From contig NZ_LZIC01000133.1 of NCBI RefSeq assembly GCF_001667185.1, forward strand, positions 1 through 64,000: a DNA stretch of 64,000 nucleotides. The letters run 5' to 3'. Shown here piece by piece: positions 1 to 8,497 of the stretch. A program made the translations under genes and the position numbers. The stretch is from Mycobacterium sp. 852002-50816_SCH5313054-b (GTDB taxonomy: Bacteria; Actinomycetota; Actinomycetes; Mycobacteriales; Mycobacteriaceae). How positions within the stretch are numbered: the first letter of the stretch is position 1; each line of letters opens with the position of its first letter. The notes beneath the pieces are model-generated. The model saw only the letters and a list, made by a program, of their open reading frames with translations. It ran no database searches and was not told the DNA's origin.

Positions 1-2
1 TC

Positions 3-1052
3 GCGCCCCCGCCCCCCCCCCCTGCCACACCACGGCGCAGCAGTCGCAAACGCCTTGTGGTATCGGTTCTTTCGGCACTGGCCGTGCTCGCCCTGCTGGC
101 CGGAGCGGGAACCGTCGCGGCAAACAAGTTCATCGCCCACAACGCGTCCAAACATGCCGCCCAAGATCGAGAAGCCGCGCGGCTGGCCGGACAGCACTAC
201 CTGGAGGCGCTCGCCGTCGGCGACGCCCGCGCGGCGCTGGCGCTCGGCGCTCAGCAGCCACCGACCCCGCAGCTGCTCACCGACAAGGTCTTACGGGCGC
301 AACTCGCCACGACGCCGATCACCGACATCGTCGTTACCAACGACCAGACCCAGGACCAGGCAGCGGCCGCCGATGCGCAGCGGCTGGTCATGGCCGCGAA
401 CTTCGGTGCCACCCCATCCAAAACCGTGCTGTGGGCGCACAAGAAGGACGGCCAATGGAAGCTCGACGTCACCACCATCGAGGTGACCATCGACAAACCC
501 GCCAACGCGGATGAAGCGATGAAGACCATTGCGATCTACGGGGTGGGCACCAACGGCGCCGACCCCGTCTCGGTATTTCCCGGCACGCCCGCGGTGTCGT
601 CGACCAATCGCTACATCGACATCGCCGCGCCCACTAGGCCGTTGCTCCTCGAGTCGCTCACCGACGCAAACAACCGATCCAGCATCCAACCGACCGTCGC
701 ACTCAACGACGCCGGCCGCCAGGCCTCCCTGGCCGCCGTCGACGCCAAGATCCACTCCTGCTTCACCGGAGTGGCGGCGCCGGCGGGGTGCTGCCCGCCG
801 GGTGGATGCCAATTCACCGGCGGACCCGGAACCAATTACGACACGCTGAAGATCGACAACATCGAGAGCACCCAGGACATGAACTACGAGCTCGACCCCA
901 ACGTCATGAAAGTTCACGTCACGGGGACCATCAATTACTCCGCGCAGGTGCAAGTCAACTCCCAACCGAAGACCCTGCGCGACGCCATGCGCGTGGACAG
1001 CTTCGTCGACCTGACCAAAGAGCCACCCGTCTACGCGGGCCGAAATCACTGA
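3..1052 (+). CDS. Pro-rich single-pass membrane protein, 5' truncated by window edge
   Basis: The frame is open to the left edge of the window, so the gene starts upstream. The visible N-terminus is a short Pro-rich stretch encoded by C runs, then basic residues (RRSSRKR), then one hydrophobic helix (VLSALAVLALLAGAGTVAA), then about 300 extracellular residues. A GTG at 57 could serve as a start but would remove the Pro-rich part. The segment after the helix, with alternating Ala-rich helices and a TVLWAHKKDGQWKLD strand, resembles NTF2-like or DUF4878 domains of actinobacterial anchored proteins; this is a weak inference. A Cys-rich patch (CCPPGGC) lies near residue 245. Function unknown. Confidence 0.75.
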   Translation, partial: APPPPPPATPRRSSRKRLVVSVLSALAVLALLAGAGTVAANKFIAHNASKHAAQDREAARLAGQHYLEALAVGDARAALALGAQQPPTPQLLTDKVLRAQLATTPITDIVVTNDQTQDQAAAADAQRLVMAANFGATPSKTVLWAHKKDGQWKLDVTTIEVTIDKPANADEAMKTIAIYGVGTNGADPVSVFPGTPAVSSTNRYIDIAAPTRPLLLESLTDANNRSSIQPTVALNDAGRQASLAAVDAKIHSCFTGVAAPAGCCPPGGCQFTGGPGTNYDTLKIDNIESTQDMNYELDPNVMKVHVTGTINYSAQVQVNSQPKTLRDAMRVDSFVDLTKEPPVYAGRNH

Positions 1053-1217
1053 GCAAGAACGCAACGCCCCGGCGATGCCGCGTTTTTCGATCCCGGAAAG
1101 GCCGGACGGCTTATCGTTTCCTGGGGCCGCAGTTTGCTGGGAGGCTGATGTGGACGGGACGCCGTTCGGCCGGTACCGCTCGACCGCTCCGCTCCACCGA
1201 CACGCCTGGCCGCGCTG

Positions 1218-2123
1218 ATGCTCACCGACGATTCGCTGTGGATCCTGCAATGGGATCGGCGGATGCCGCTCAACTTCGACCTCGGCCCGCTGCACGTGCA
1301 CCTGTACGCGCGATCGGTGTTCTTCATGTGGGTCACCGTGGTGATCCTGGTGATCGCCGGAGTCGTGGTGCTGGCCTCGCGCCGGCGCGAGCTGATCCGG
1401 CGGTGGACGACGTGGGTGATGATCGCGCCGGTGGTCGGCATCCCCATCTGGATCGGGCGGGGCACCACCGCGGCGCTGGCCGGCGCGCTGGCGGTGGTGG
1501 CGGTGTTCGAGTACGCGCGCCTGGTCAAGCTCGGCAAGGTCGACACCTATCTGCTGCTGGGCCTGGCCGTGCTGTATCCCGCCGCGGCCTGGCTGCACCC
1601 GCCGCTGCTGCGGCTCGCGCCCATCGTGGTGCTTGCGTGCGTGCTGCCCTCGGTGTTCAGCGGCGACGTGGAGCACGGCAGCAGGCGCACCACGTTCACC
1701 GCGTTCGGTTCGGTGTGGATCTGCTGGTCCCTGGCGCACCTGGTGACGCTGTGGTCGGACGCGTATCTGGTGTGCTTCGCGGCGGCGGCCACCGACGTCG
1801 CGGCCTGGTGCGGCGGCAAGGGGCTGCGGTTCTTCGGGTGGGCCCGAAGGCCGTTGTCCCCCTTGAGCCCCAACAAGACGGTCGGCGGCCTGGTCGGCGC
1901 GGTCATTGGTGCGTTTCTGGTGCTGATGCTGCTGGGGACGGTCACCGTCGGGCTGTGGGTCGCGGTGGCGTTCGGCGGTGTGCTCGGGGACCTGGTCGAA
2001 TCGATGGTGAAGAGGCAGGCCCAGGTCAAAGACGCCGGCACGTGGCTGCCGGGCTTCGGCGGCCTGCTCGACCGGATCGACTCGCTACTGCTGGTGCTGC
2101 CGCTCGCGTATCTGCTGGGCTGA
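1218..2123 (+). CDS. CdsA-family phosphatidate cytidylyltransferase
   Basis: Predicted integral membrane enzyme making CDP-diacylglycerol from phosphatidic acid and CTP. It has about eight hydrophobic segments and the C-terminal family signature with S..KR....KD......PG.GG..DR.D (VKRQAQVKDAGTWLPGFGG then DRIDS). The usual His of PGHGG is Phe here. Length 301 aa is normal. It ends 8 bp from the stop of a convergent acyltransferase, which is followed by a CDP-alcohol phosphatidyltransferase, so the three genes cover successive steps of phospholipid synthesis. It is probably an extra copy, since the housekeeping mycobacterial cdsA lies beside frr. The start could also be ATG 1263. Confidence 0.88.
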   Translation: MLTDDSLWILQWDRRMPLNFDLGPLHVHLYARSVFFMWVTVVILVIAGVVVLASRRRELIRRWTTWVMIAPVVGIPIWIGRGTTAALAGALAVVAVFEYARLVKLGKVDTYLLLGLAVLYPAAAWLHPPLLRLAPIVVLACVLPSVFSGDVEHGSRRTTFTAFGSVWICWSLAHLVTLWSDAYLVCFAAAATDVAAWCGGKGLRFFGWARRPLSPLSPNKTVGGLVGAVIGAFLVLMLLGTVTVGLWVAVAFGGVLGDLVESMVKRQAQVKDAGTWLPGFGGLLDRIDSLLLVLPLAYLLG

Positions 2124-2131
2124 CCGGCCGC

Positions 2132-2767
2132 TCACGCGGCGTGCGTGAGCTCGAGCGGCTTCGTCGTGTCGTCGTCCCGCAGGGCCAGAACCTGCGCCCG
2201 CAGCTGCGGCGCCGAGGCGCTGTGCGGGTCGACGGGTTCCCCGATGCGAACCTGCATCGGGGCTTGGGAGATGAAGCTGGCACCCTTGGGTAGCACCTCC
2301 GCGGTGCCCAGCACGGCGACCGGAACGACCGGCACGCCGCAGTCGCGCGCCAAGCGCAGTGCGCCGGAGCGGAATTCGCCGACGCCGCCGTCCGTCGAGC
2401 GGGTGCCCTCGGGGTAGATGACGACGGTGCGTCCGGCCTTGAGCGCCGGGCGCGCCGCGGCCAGCAACTGGGCGTAGGTGTCGGCCCCCGAACGCCGCAC
2501 CGGCAGCACGCCGATCAGCGAGGAGGCCACGAAACGGCGCACCGGCACGTCGAACCAGTAGTCCGCGGCCGCGGCGAACACCGGCTGGGCGCCGGCGGGC
2601 AGCGCGGCGAGCAGCACCGCGGTGTCGGCGTGCGAGGAGTGGTTGGCCACCACGACGCAGCCGCCCGGCACGCGCCACCGCCCCGTGACGGTCAGCCCGC
2701 CCGAAACGGCGCACACCGCCCGCCACAGCCGGTGCCGCAGCACGCTGGCGATCCGGGTCGCGGTCAT
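2132..2767 (-). CDS. PlsC-like 1-acylglycerol-3-phosphate acyltransferase
   Basis: Membrane-associated acyltransferase of the LPLAT/PlsC family, expected to acylate lysophosphatidic acid to phosphatidic acid. Motif I is NHSSHAD (the HX4D catalytic pair, about residue 43) and motif III is YPEGTRS (about residue 120); a VPVVPV strand follows. The 211-aa length fits the family. Its ATG overlaps the stop of the upstream CDP-alcohol phosphatidyltransferase by 4 bp (ATGA), so the two are co-translated. Its product would be the substrate of the convergent CdsA-like enzyme. Confidence 0.88.
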   Translation of the reverse strand: MTATRIASVLRHRLWRAVCAVSGGLTVTGRWRVPGGCVVVANHSSHADTAVLLAALPAGAQPVFAAAADYWFDVPVRRFVASSLIGVLPVRRSGADTYAQLLAAARPALKAGRTVVIYPEGTRSTDGGVGEFRSGALRLARDCGVPVVPVAVLGTAEVLPKGASFISQAPMQVRIGEPVDPHSASAPQLRAQVLALRDDDTTKPLELTHAA

Positions 2768-3612
2768 GACGCCAGCACCTCAGCCTGTCGCTTCGCCGCC
2801 AGCTCGCGACGGGCTGCCCGCAGCCGCAGCGCCGCGGTGATCAGCGACCCGTTCACCAGCTGCGTGCAGACCACGGGAAGGATGACCGGGAGCGCGGTCG
2901 CCAGCAAGACGAACAGGCAGCGTTCGGTCTTGCCGAGCGGGCCGCCGTTGCGCCGCTGCGCTCCGGCCGCCGCGGCGGCCAGCGACGCAAAGGTGGGCAG
3001 CGTCGCGGCGAGCGCCGCCACCAGCACCATGAGCACCGGCCAGGACAAGAAATGCAGCCCGGGGCCGCGCTGTCGCGCCGCCCACACCGCCAGCCCCGCG
3101 AAGGTCAGCAGATCCGAGGCGCGGTCGCCGATTTCGTTGAGGACGAATCCCCAGGGCCGGCTCACGCCGCGGGCGCGAGCGACCGCGCCGTCGAGATTGG
3201 CTCCGGCCAGCCGCAGCGCGAGGAACAGGGCCGCCAGCGGCCACCATCCCAGCGCGACGGTGACGCCCGCCGCGCCCGCCGCCACGACCCCGGCCGCGGT
3301 GAACACATCCGGCGAGATGCGCCGGGCCACGGCGACATTCACGATCGGCGTCAACCGGCGGGTGTACCACGGCTTCAGCGCGTAGAGACCCTGCCATTTC
3401 CGGGGAGCACGCTCGACGGATGCGGTGGGCAGCGGGACGACCACGCCGCTGACGACCTGGAGCCGGGGAATCGTGAGCACGTCCGTCGCCGCGAGCGCGC
3501 GCGATCCCGTCGTGTAGCAACCGCGGTGGGCGATGCGGGGCTCGCTCATGGGGGTCAGCGCTCCGATGCTCCGCGTGCGCAGGGCCGGCGCGTTGTCGAG
3601 GTCGGTGCTCAC
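2764..3612 (-). CDS. CDP-alcohol phosphatidyltransferase family protein with degenerate motif
   Basis: Predicted membrane enzyme transferring a phosphatidyl group from CDP-diacylglycerol to an alcohol. The start is GTG at 3612 with a good ribosome site (GAGAGGAAAG) upstream. An N-terminal extension of about 90 residues precedes the membrane core. The CDP-OH-P motif reads NLDGAVAR, then G, then LNEIGD, then RASD. The canonical form is DxxDGxxAR...GxxxDxxxD, so the first Asp is Ala and the third is Asn while the second and fourth Asp remain. The acceptor cannot be deduced. It is co-translated with the PlsC-like gene downstream. Family assignment is secure; activity is uncertain. Confidence 0.82.
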   Translation of the reverse strand: MSTDLDNAPALRTRSIGALTPMSEPRIAHRGCYTTGSRALAATDVLTIPRLQVVSGVVVPLPTASVERAPRKWQGLYALKPWYTRRLTPIVNVAVARRISPDVFTAAGVVAAGAAGVTVALGWWPLAALFLALRLAGANLDGAVARARGVSRPWGFVLNEIGDRASDLLTFAGLAVWAARQRGPGLHFLSWPVLMVLVAALAATLPTFASLAAAAAGAQRRNGGPLGKTERCLFVLLATALPVILPVVCTQLVNGSLITAALRLRAARRELAAKRQAEVLAS

Positions 3613-3948
3613 GGGGTCTTTCCTCTCGGTGGGTGGTCTTTAGTTGTGCTAGTCGACCCCGCCCGCTCGGCTACCGGTCCCAACATCTCCGACCGCCGCC
3701 GCGCGATGGGCCGCTCGCGTCGGTAAGAGCCACCGCTCCCCTACGGTCGGACACTTTCTTGCGAACTTTTCTCCCGGGCCGGTCGCCGTGACCGGCAGCA
3801 CCTACATAACTCCGCGCCGCTTGCCAATTCGTGGCGAAGTTCTTGCGGAATTCTTGCGACCGCTCGGAGAGAGAAAAGCCGAGATTTCAGCTAGCGTTCA
3901 ACCAAGTCGTTCTTGACTCGAAGCCGATTTATCAACATCGGGAAGGCC
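3613..3948. promoter_or_regulatory. Divergent intergenic region
   Basis: This 336-bp region separates the phosphatidyltransferase (leftward) from the first DUF732 gene (rightward), so it should hold both promoters. I see the leftward ribosome site next to 3618-3627 and the rightward one at 3940-3946, but no convincing -10/-35 pair, palindrome or coding ORF. Confidence 0.4.
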
Positions 3949-4314
3949 ATGAATATCGGTCGCACGAAGTGGTCGGCGGCGGGCGCGGGCCTGCTGTCGG
4001 CCGTCGCACTGCTCTGTGCGGCGCCGGCGGCCGCGGATCCGATCGATGACGCCTTCGTCGCGGCCCTCGCGAAGAACGGGATCCCCCTGTCCGACCGCGG
4101 CACCGCGGTTTCGCTGGGCCACTCGGTGTGCGCCGGGTTCGATAAAGGCGAGCCGTCGACCCACGTGGCGCTGGGGATTGCGAGGGACACCCCTCTTTCG
4201 GTGAAACAAGCCGGCTATTTCGTCGGCGTTTCGGTGGCCGCCTACTGCCCCCAATACCGCGGAAACACCGACAACTCGTTCAACTGGGCGGTGCCGTTTC
4301 CCCCGATGATGTGA
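3949..4314 (+). CDS. Secreted DUF732 protein (first of a tandem pair)
   Basis: Small exported mycobacterial protein of unknown function. The ATG at 3949 is preferred to the in-frame TTG at 3913 because GGGAAGG lies 2 bp upstream and the protein then starts with a compact signal peptide (basic n-region, LLSAVALLCAAPAAAD cleavage region). The mature part begins DPIDDAFVAALAKNGIP and has the paired cysteines typical of DUF732 (one near SVCAG, one in YCPQY). A paralogue follows 77 bp downstream and a third DUF732 protein lies at 59983-60342. Confidence 0.85.
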   Translation: MNIGRTKWSAAGAGLLSAVALLCAAPAAADPIDDAFVAALAKNGIPLSDRGTAVSLGHSVCAGFDKGEPSTHVALGIARDTPLSVKQAGYFVGVSVAAYCPQYRGNTDNSFNWAVPFPPMM

Positions 4315-4391
4315 GCCCGGGCGGCGCTTTCGCCTGAGGTGCGGCGGAGTTATTTTTGGATCGACGCACATCGCCCGCCCAAAGGGGAACC

Positions 4392-4730
4392 ATGACCCAC
4401 TCCAGGGTTGGTCGCGGGACAAGGTCGGCATTCGCCGCCGCCCTGCTGTCGGGCGCCGCCCTACTCGCCGCGGCACCGGCGTCGGCGGACCAGCTCGATG
4501 ACGCCTTCATCGCCGCGCTGGTCAATCAGGGGCTCCCGGTTCCCGATAACGACGCCGCGATCCAGGAGGGCCGCACCATGTGTGCCCTACTCGACCAAGG
4601 CACAACGCGACCCCTGCTCGTGATGAGGCTGATGCGGGACACCAATTTGACGGCGAGGCAAGCCGGCTTTTTCCTCGGCATTTCCTCGTCCGCCTATTGT
4701 CCGCAATACCGGACAACCGTGAGCGGGTAG
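4392..4730 (+). CDS. Secreted DUF732 protein (second of a tandem pair)
   Basis: Paralogue of the preceding gene. The start at ATG 4392 is set by the ribosome site AAAGGGGA at 4381-4388. The signal peptide ends near APASAD, followed by QLDDAFIAALVNQGLPVPDN and the two cysteines (MCALL, YCPQY). The shared spacing of DDAF and CPQY with its neighbour indicates a tandem duplication. Its stop lies 4 bp from the stop of the convergent iron-sulfur protein. Function unknown. Confidence 0.86.
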   Translation: MTHSRVGRGTRSAFAAALLSGAALLAAAPASADQLDDAFIAALVNQGLPVPDNDAAIQEGRTMCALLDQGTTRPLLVMRLMRDTNLTARQAGFFLGISSSAYCPQYRTTVSG

Positions 4731-4733
4731 GTT

Positions 4734-5765
4734 CTAGCGCCCCCGGACCCCGCCGTCGACGACCTGCACCGGCTTGTGCGGATAGCGGCGTTCGGCGTGC
4801 GCCTTGGCCCGCGAGTTGGGCAGCACGTACAACGTTTCCTTCTTGTCCTGCAACGGTTTCAACACCAGGTCCATGAATCCCTTGCGGTTCTCGAGGTACG
4901 GCTCGATGACGTCCTCCCCCGCCGGGCAGACCGCCAGGCAGTAGGCGGCCTTGTAATTGGGCTTGAAGGACAGGCTCTGCCACATCGAGGCATTCTCCGA
5001 ATCACTGACCCGCGAACGGAAATCGGCCGCGTCGACGCTGTCGGCGATGGTCTGCACCCAGTCGGTGAACCCGCCCATGAATTCGCGATAGTTGTGCACC
5101 GAGCAGGAGACGAAGTCGAAATCGCCGTCCTTGCCGATCGCGCCGACGGGGCAGGCGGCCACGCACAGCTTGCACTCCAGGCACGGGCTGTAGTCCAGCG
5201 GCCGGCCGTAGCTGCTGATCGGCGCGTCCACCAAGATCGTGCCGAGCAGGATGAAGTTGCCGAACTTGGGGTGAATCACGTTGCGGTGAATGCCCATAAC
5301 GCCGAGGCCGGCGGCCACCGCGACGGGCTTGTGCGCCACCACCCAGATCCGGCCGGGAAAGTTGTCCATCTCCATCGGGAAGGTCGCCGACGGGTTCAGC
5401 GCCCGATAGCCGGCATCCTGCAGCCGCCGCACGATGCGGTGGGCCGCTTCGTTGAGCACCTCGCCGCTACGGTGGAACTCCTGGTTTGCCACGCTGCGCG
5501 CCGTCGAGCGCACGTTGTCGCGGTTCATCTTGACGACCAGCGAGATGTAGCTCTTGGTTCCCGGCAGCGCGGCCTGGACGTGCTCGGCCTCGGAGGCCAG
5601 GTCCGGATTGTCGATGCTGGCGAACGCGACGTCGTCGACGCCGGCGGCCAGGCAGATCTCGCGCAACCAGTCGGCTTCCAGCGGGCCGGGCCGCTGCGTC
5701 GGGCGCGAGCGCACCCGCCGCACGGTGGGGTGCTCGGCCAGCCGACCGGGAAGTTTTTCCGCCAT
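4734..5765 (-). CDS. 4Fe-4S ferredoxin-type oxidoreductase, QueG/reductive-dehalogenase-like
   Basis: Cytoplasmic iron-sulfur protein of 343 aa. A cluster motif CLECKLCVAACPVGAI lies near residue 198, and further Cys pairs (FVSCS, YCLAVCP near 280) probably complete two cubane clusters. The N-terminal two thirds resemble the cobalamin-binding fold of epoxyqueuosine reductase and reductive dehalogenases, but no substrate can be assigned. There is no Tat signal, so it is not a classical exported dehalogenase. It is divergent from the three-helix-bundle gene. Confidence 0.72.
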   Translation of the reverse strand: MAEKLPGRLAEHPTVRRVRSRPTQRPGPLEADWLREICLAAGVDDVAFASIDNPDLASEAEHVQAALPGTKSYISLVVKMNRDNVRSTARSVANQEFHRSGEVLNEAAHRIVRRLQDAGYRALNPSATFPMEMDNFPGRIWVVAHKPVAVAAGLGVMGIHRNVIHPKFGNFILLGTILVDAPISSYGRPLDYSPCLECKLCVAACPVGAIGKDGDFDFVSCSVHNYREFMGGFTDWVQTIADSVDAADFRSRVSDSENASMWQSLSFKPNYKAAYCLAVCPAGEDVIEPYLENRKGFMDLVLKPLQDKKETLYVLPNSRAKAHAERRYPHKPVQVVDGGVRGR

Positions 5766-5845
5766 GCTGGGTATAGTACCCGATACTCAGTTAAAGGGAA
5801 GCGCGCGGGGTGGCTCGCCGTTCGTTAACGACGTTTGACTTCCGC

Positions 5846-6109
5846 ATGAACGCATGCGAGCCTGACGCCGTGATCGAGTTGAGCGAGCAGCAGATCATCG
5901 CCGGGGTGGCCGATCGTTTGACCAGGAAATATCCAAGCTTTGCAGCGGAAACCGTGACCGCGGTCGTGCGGGAGGCGTATGCCCGCTTCGAGGGCCGGCC
6001 GGTGCGGGAGTACGTTCCGCTTCTCGTGGAGCGGTTCGCGGCTCAGGAACTCGAGCTGCTGGCCTCGACGGCCACGCGAACCACGCTCGACCAAGCTATC
6101 GCCGTTTGA
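5846..6109 (+). CDS. Three-helix-bundle dimerisation domain protein
   Basis: A small acidic helical protein (87 aa from ATG 5846; a GTG at 5870 is an alternative start). The body, ELSEQQIIAGVADRLTRKYP then an amphipathic AVVREAYARFEG helix and a final VPLLVERFA helix, matches the small mycobacterial family named for a three-helix-bundle dimerisation domain. No catalytic residues are visible. It probably dimerises or acts as a small adaptor. Confidence 0.7.
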   Translation: MNACEPDAVIELSEQQIIAGVADRLTRKYPSFAAETVTAVVREAYARFEGRPVREYVPLLVERFAAQELELLASTATRTTLDQAIAV

Positions 6110-6137
6110 TCGCACGGCATCACCGGTCGCGCTGCGG

Positions 6138-8462
6138 CTAACTCTGGACGCCGAACAGCACGCGGCGACCCAGCATCCGCCAATCGGGTTGCGCATCATC
6201 GGGACCGCGGCTCGCGGTTTCGCTGATCCCGAACCGTTGGTGCAGCCGGGCCAACCATTCCGGCGCCCACCAGTTGGCCCGGCCGAGCACATGCATGACC
6301 GCCGGCACCAGCAGCATGCGCACCAGCGTGGCATCGACCAGCACCGCCACCGTGAGCCCGAACCCGAACAGCCGCATGAGCGACACCTGGGCGGCCATCA
6401 GCGCCACGAACGAGATTGCCATGATCGACGCCGCGGCCGTGATCACCCGCCCGGTGTGGGCCACGCCGAGCGCGATGCTCTTGTCGTTCGCCCCCCAGCC
6501 TCGGTGCGAGGCGAGCCAGTACTCCCGGATACGCGCGATCAGGAACACCTCGTAGTCCATCGAAAGCCCAAACGTGATGCAGAACAACAACACTGGCAGG
6601 TCCACCCCGATCGTGCCGGTCGCGGCCGTGCCCAGCCCGCCCAGGTGCCCCTGCTGGAACACCCACACCACCGCGCCGAACGCCGCGGCGAGCGACAGTG
6701 TGTTCGTCACCAGCGCCTCGAAGGGCAACACCGCGCTCCCGGTCAGCAGGAACACCAGTATCACGGTGATCACGGCGATGATCGCGAGCACCAGCGGCAG
6801 GCGCGTCGTGATCGCGTGCACGGTGTCGCGATCGCTCTGTGCCGCGCCGGTGAACTGCACCGGTCTGGCGGCCGGGGTGGCAACGGCGTGCAGCCGGTCA
6901 AGCTGAGTGGCCGACGCGGCCGAATACAGCGGTGCGAGGGTGCTCACCGTCAGGAAGGCGCTGCGGTCCTTGAGGTCGGTGGGCCCGGTGGGCGGTCCCG
7001 CCAGCCTGCCGCCGACGAACGTGCCACCCGGCGAGGATACCGATGACACGTCCGGCACCCGCGACAGCGCGGCGGCGTAGGCATTGAGATCGGCCGGGCT
7101 GAGACCGGCCGCGTTGCGCAGCACCACCGTGACATCGGGGACCCCGCTGCCGGGGAAGTCGGTGCGCAGCTGGTCGCCGACCTGGCGCGCCGAGGCCGAG
7201 GTGGGCAGGACCCGGTCGTCGGCGACACCCCATCGCACATCGCGGAACGGCGAGCCGAGCAACAACAGCAGCGCGACGATGGAGATGACGATCGGGGCGG
7301 CATGGCGCATAACGGATCTCGTCCAGCGATACCAGAACCACCGCTCGTAGGGTGCGGGCCCGGGCTCCGGGCGCCGCAGGATCCGGCGCAGCAGCCGGCG
7401 CGCGTCCAGCGAGTCGAGCCGGTCTCCCAGCAGCACGATCGCCGCCGGCGTGACGACGACCGCCGCGGCCACCGCGAACGCGATCACCGCGACGCCCGCG
7501 TAGGCAAACGATTTGAGGAAGTATTGCGGGAACAGCACCATGGTGGCCATCGACAGCCCGACCGTCGTCGCCGAAAACAGCACCGTGCGGCCGGCGGTGG
7601 CCATCGCGCGGATCAGCGCCGCGTCGCGAGTCTGGCCCTCCGCCAACTCATCCCGGTATCGACTGAGGATCAGCAGCGTGTAGTCGATGGCCAGCGCCGC
7701 GCCCATCGCGACCGTCAGGTTCAGCGCGAAGATCGACACGTTGGCGAACAGCGAGACCGCACGCAGCGACGCCATCGCGCCGAGAATCGCGAATCCGCCG
7801 ACGACCAGCGGCAGGGCCGCGGCGAACAAGCCGCCAAAAATCCAGACCAGCACCAGAAAACTCAGCGGCAGCGCCAGCGACTCCATCACCAACAGGTCTT
7901 CGCGGGTTTGATCGTCCACCTGCCAGAAGACGGTGGCGTCACCCCCGGCGCGCACTGTGACACCGTCGCGGTCGTGAACGAGTTCGCGGGACAGGCGCTC
8001 GGCGGCTTTCTGGGCGTTGGCCTCGCCGCCGGTGATCGCGGCCATGATCAGTCCCGTGTTGCCGTCCTTGCTGATGAACGCGTGCGCCGCCGCCGCGGGC
8101 ACGGTCCACGCGGATTGCACTTGTCCGACATTCGGCGAATCCTGCAGCCGCGCAGCGAGATCGGTGCCTACCGCCCTGGCGCGTGCGCCTTCCGCGCCGC
8201 CGCTGGAGGTGACGGTGATCAGCATGACCATGTCCCCCTGGCCGAACTTCTGGGAGAGCAACGCCGACGCCTGCGACGACTCGGAGCCGGGATCGAACCA
8301 GCCGCCGGGCAACAGCTTCTTGCTCACCGGGATGCCGAAGAGCGCAGTGCCGATCATGACCAGAACCGCCAGCGCGATGACGCGGCGCGGCGCGGCGAGG
8401 GCGAGACGGGCGGATGCGTACAGCACGCTAGTGGGGAGCCATTTCGTGTTCGATGAGTTCAC
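6138..8462 (-). CDS. MMPL-family RND transporter
   Basis: Inner-membrane proton-driven exporter of 774 aa with two repeats, each one transmembrane helix, a periplasmic loop and a five-helix bundle. The proton-relay Asp-Tyr pairs typical of MmpL proteins are visible in ALAIDYTLLILSRYRDEL (first half) and LSMDYEVFLIARIREYW (second half). It is shorter than the roughly 950-aa lipid-exporting MmpLs and lacks a long C-terminal tail, which places it with the smaller MMPL/YdgH-like group. The substrate is unknown. No MmpS partner is adjacent. Confidence 0.88.
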   Translation of the reverse strand: MNSSNTKWLPTSVLYASARLALAAPRRVIALAVLVMIGTALFGIPVSKKLLPGGWFDPGSESSQASALLSQKFGQGDMVMLITVTSSGGAEGARARAVGTDLAARLQDSPNVGQVQSAWTVPAAAAHAFISKDGNTGLIMAAITGGEANAQKAAERLSRELVHDRDGVTVRAGGDATVFWQVDDQTREDLLVMESLALPLSFLVLVWIFGGLFAAALPLVVGGFAILGAMASLRAVSLFANVSIFALNLTVAMGAALAIDYTLLILSRYRDELAEGQTRDAALIRAMATAGRTVLFSATTVGLSMATMVLFPQYFLKSFAYAGVAVIAFAVAAAVVVTPAAIVLLGDRLDSLDARRLLRRILRRPEPGPAPYERWFWYRWTRSVMRHAAPIVISIVALLLLLGSPFRDVRWGVADDRVLPTSASARQVGDQLRTDFPGSGVPDVTVVLRNAAGLSPADLNAYAAALSRVPDVSSVSSPGGTFVGGRLAGPPTGPTDLKDRSAFLTVSTLAPLYSAASATQLDRLHAVATPAARPVQFTGAAQSDRDTVHAITTRLPLVLAIIAVITVILVFLLTGSAVLPFEALVTNTLSLAAAFGAVVWVFQQGHLGGLGTAATGTIGVDLPVLLFCITFGLSMDYEVFLIARIREYWLASHRGWGANDKSIALGVAHTGRVITAAASIMAISFVALMAAQVSLMRLFGFGLTVAVLVDATLVRMLLVPAVMHVLGRANWWAPEWLARLHQRFGISETASRGPDDAQPDWRMLGRRVLFGVQS

Positions 8463-8497
8463 CGTAGATGAGCCTGTCCCAAGTGGCCCAGGCGGTC

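Noticed and set aside
291..1739. 482-aa minus-strand open frame over the first two genes
   Set aside because: Arg/His/Gln-rich shadow typical of high-GC antisense frames; it crosses a clear CdsA coding region.
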